NCBI GenBank assembly: GCA_937989875.1
Contig: CALKBO010000018.1
Location: 1 to 64,000, forward strand
Reading direction: 5' to 3'
DNA from: an uncultured Collinsella sp.
Lineage (GTDB): Bacteria; Actinomycetota; Coriobacteriia; Coriobacteriales; Coriobacteriaceae
Length of the DNA: 64,000 nt
Both the position numbers and the translations under genes were made by a program. The notes beneath the pieces are model-generated. The model saw nothing but the letters and a program-made list of their open reading frames with translations. It was not told where the DNA came from and did not search any database. Positions within the stretch are counted from its first letter, which is position 1. Each line of letters starts with the position of its first letter. Of this stretch, positions 63,500 through 64,000 are shown piece by piece.

Positions 63500-64000
63500 T
63501 TACGCTTTAAGCGTGAGCACCGCACCGAAGGCGGTCGGGCCGCAATGGCTCGAGATGACACCGCCGACCTGAGTCCAGGTAACGTCCTTAAAGCCCAGGT
63601 CGTACGCATAGACTTCCATGTCGTCGCGCAGCTCCTGGGAAAGACCTACCGAATACGCCAGGCCAATGTGCGAGTAGTCAATCTCGCCCTTCGCAACCAT
63701 GTGGTCAATAAAGGCGCGGGCGCATTTGAGCATAGAGCCGCGGAACTTCTTGGTCGCCACAAACTTACCGCCTGTTACCTCAATGCAGGGCTTAATCTTG
63801 AGCAGGTGGGCGCCAAGGAATGCCACGTTGGACAGACGACCGCCCGCCCTAAGGAAGGCTAGGTCGGTAGGAACAAAGCCCAGCAGCACACGGTCCATGA
63901 CGGAATTCGTAAATGCAAAGATCTCGTCGACGGTGGCATCGGGATGAGCCTCGATGTATTTGGCGGTCTCGACGACAACGAGCGACTGGCCCACCGAGAC
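63500..64000 (-). CDS. DegV-family fatty-acid-binding protein, C-terminal part
   Basis: The frame enters from the right edge and ends at 63500, giving about 166 C-terminal residues: SVGQSLVVVETAKYIEAHPDATVDEIFAFTNSVMDRV, TDLAFLRAGGRLSNVAFLGAHLLKIKPCIEVTGGKF and VISSHCGPTAFGAVL, all typical of DegV proteins. These bind fatty acids; some (FakB) present them to a kinase for phospholipid synthesis. The N-terminus lies beyond the window. Some 180 bases without a gene separate it from pflA. Confidence 0.88.
   Translation of the reverse strand, partial: VSVGQSLVVVETAKYIEAHPDATVDEIFAFTNSVMDRVLLGFVPTDLAFLRAGGRLSNVAFLGAHLLKIKPCIEVTGGKFVATKKFRGSMLKCARAFIDHMVAKGEIDYSHIGLAYSVGLSQELRDDMEVYAYDLGFKDVTWTQVGGVISSHCGPTAFGAVLTLKA

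Overview
The window is high-GC, gene-dense chromosome, most likely from Collinsella or a close relative (Coriobacteriia, gut Actinomycetota). This is inferred from codon usage, a large 2-hydroxyacyl-CoA dehydratase activase, a pyruvate formate-lyase activase, a Tat lipoprotein amino-acid ABC system, a choloylglycine-hydrolase-like enzyme, and the density of short palindromic repeats. No database was consulted. No rRNA, tRNA, CRISPR array or prophage was seen.

Layout. 0-9.9 kb: a truncated secreted protein, a DUF389 membrane protein, a sulfotransferase remnant, a 3-hydroxyacyl-CoA dehydrogenase, and a TetR gene feeding a 1593-aa dehydratase activase. 9.9-13.4 kb: a small locus resembling a type I toxin-antitoxin system, a HAD hydrolase, and a TetR/MFS efflux pair with two matching operators. 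13.4-15.3 kb: amt and glnK separated by a giant hairpin. 15.5-20.6 kb: CmpB-like membrane protein, HD protein, dxs, and an iron alcohol dehydrogenase next to three regularly spaced hairpins. 20.7-25.2 kb: polar amino-acid ABC transporter plus a class I glutamine-amidotransferase-like hydrolase. 25.2-36.8 kb: HPt and HD-GYP signalling proteins, a hydrolase, radical SAM protein, map, a D-2-hydroxyacid dehydrogenase, a RelB/PIN toxin-antitoxin pair, an M18 aminopeptidase, an Ntn hydrolase and a phosphofructokinase. 36.8-39.5 kb: an accessory stretch bounded by two 313-bp direct repeats. 39.5-50.3 kb: FtsX-type ABC exporter, GyrI-like protein, a two-component system divergent from a glycosyltransferase operon. 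50.3-57 kb: ogt, then the aspartate-family cluster asd, lysC, thrC, thrB. 57-59.6 kb: a lower-GC insert with a DUF5626 protein, a tiny membrane peptide and an ART-like (DUF3990)/XRE pair under a double operator. 59.6-64 kb: engB, mtnN, a class A beta-lactamase-like serine hydrolase, pflA and a truncated degV.

The most unusual content is non-coding. Three copies (36.9, 51.5, 57.0 kb) of a 117-128-bp compound hairpin have unrelated but internally complementary stems around conserved GTCCTCG and CTGCGGA bulges. Six copies of a roughly 45-bp palindrome are scattered through the window, and one sits in frame inside a glycosyltransferase gene. The 41-codon hydrophobic, basic-tailed ORF at 10.1-10.2 kb has a Shine-Dalgarno that can be paired and a strong convergent antisense promoter ending in a shared terminator hairpin. 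That is the layout of Fst/TxpA-type type I toxin-antitoxin loci.
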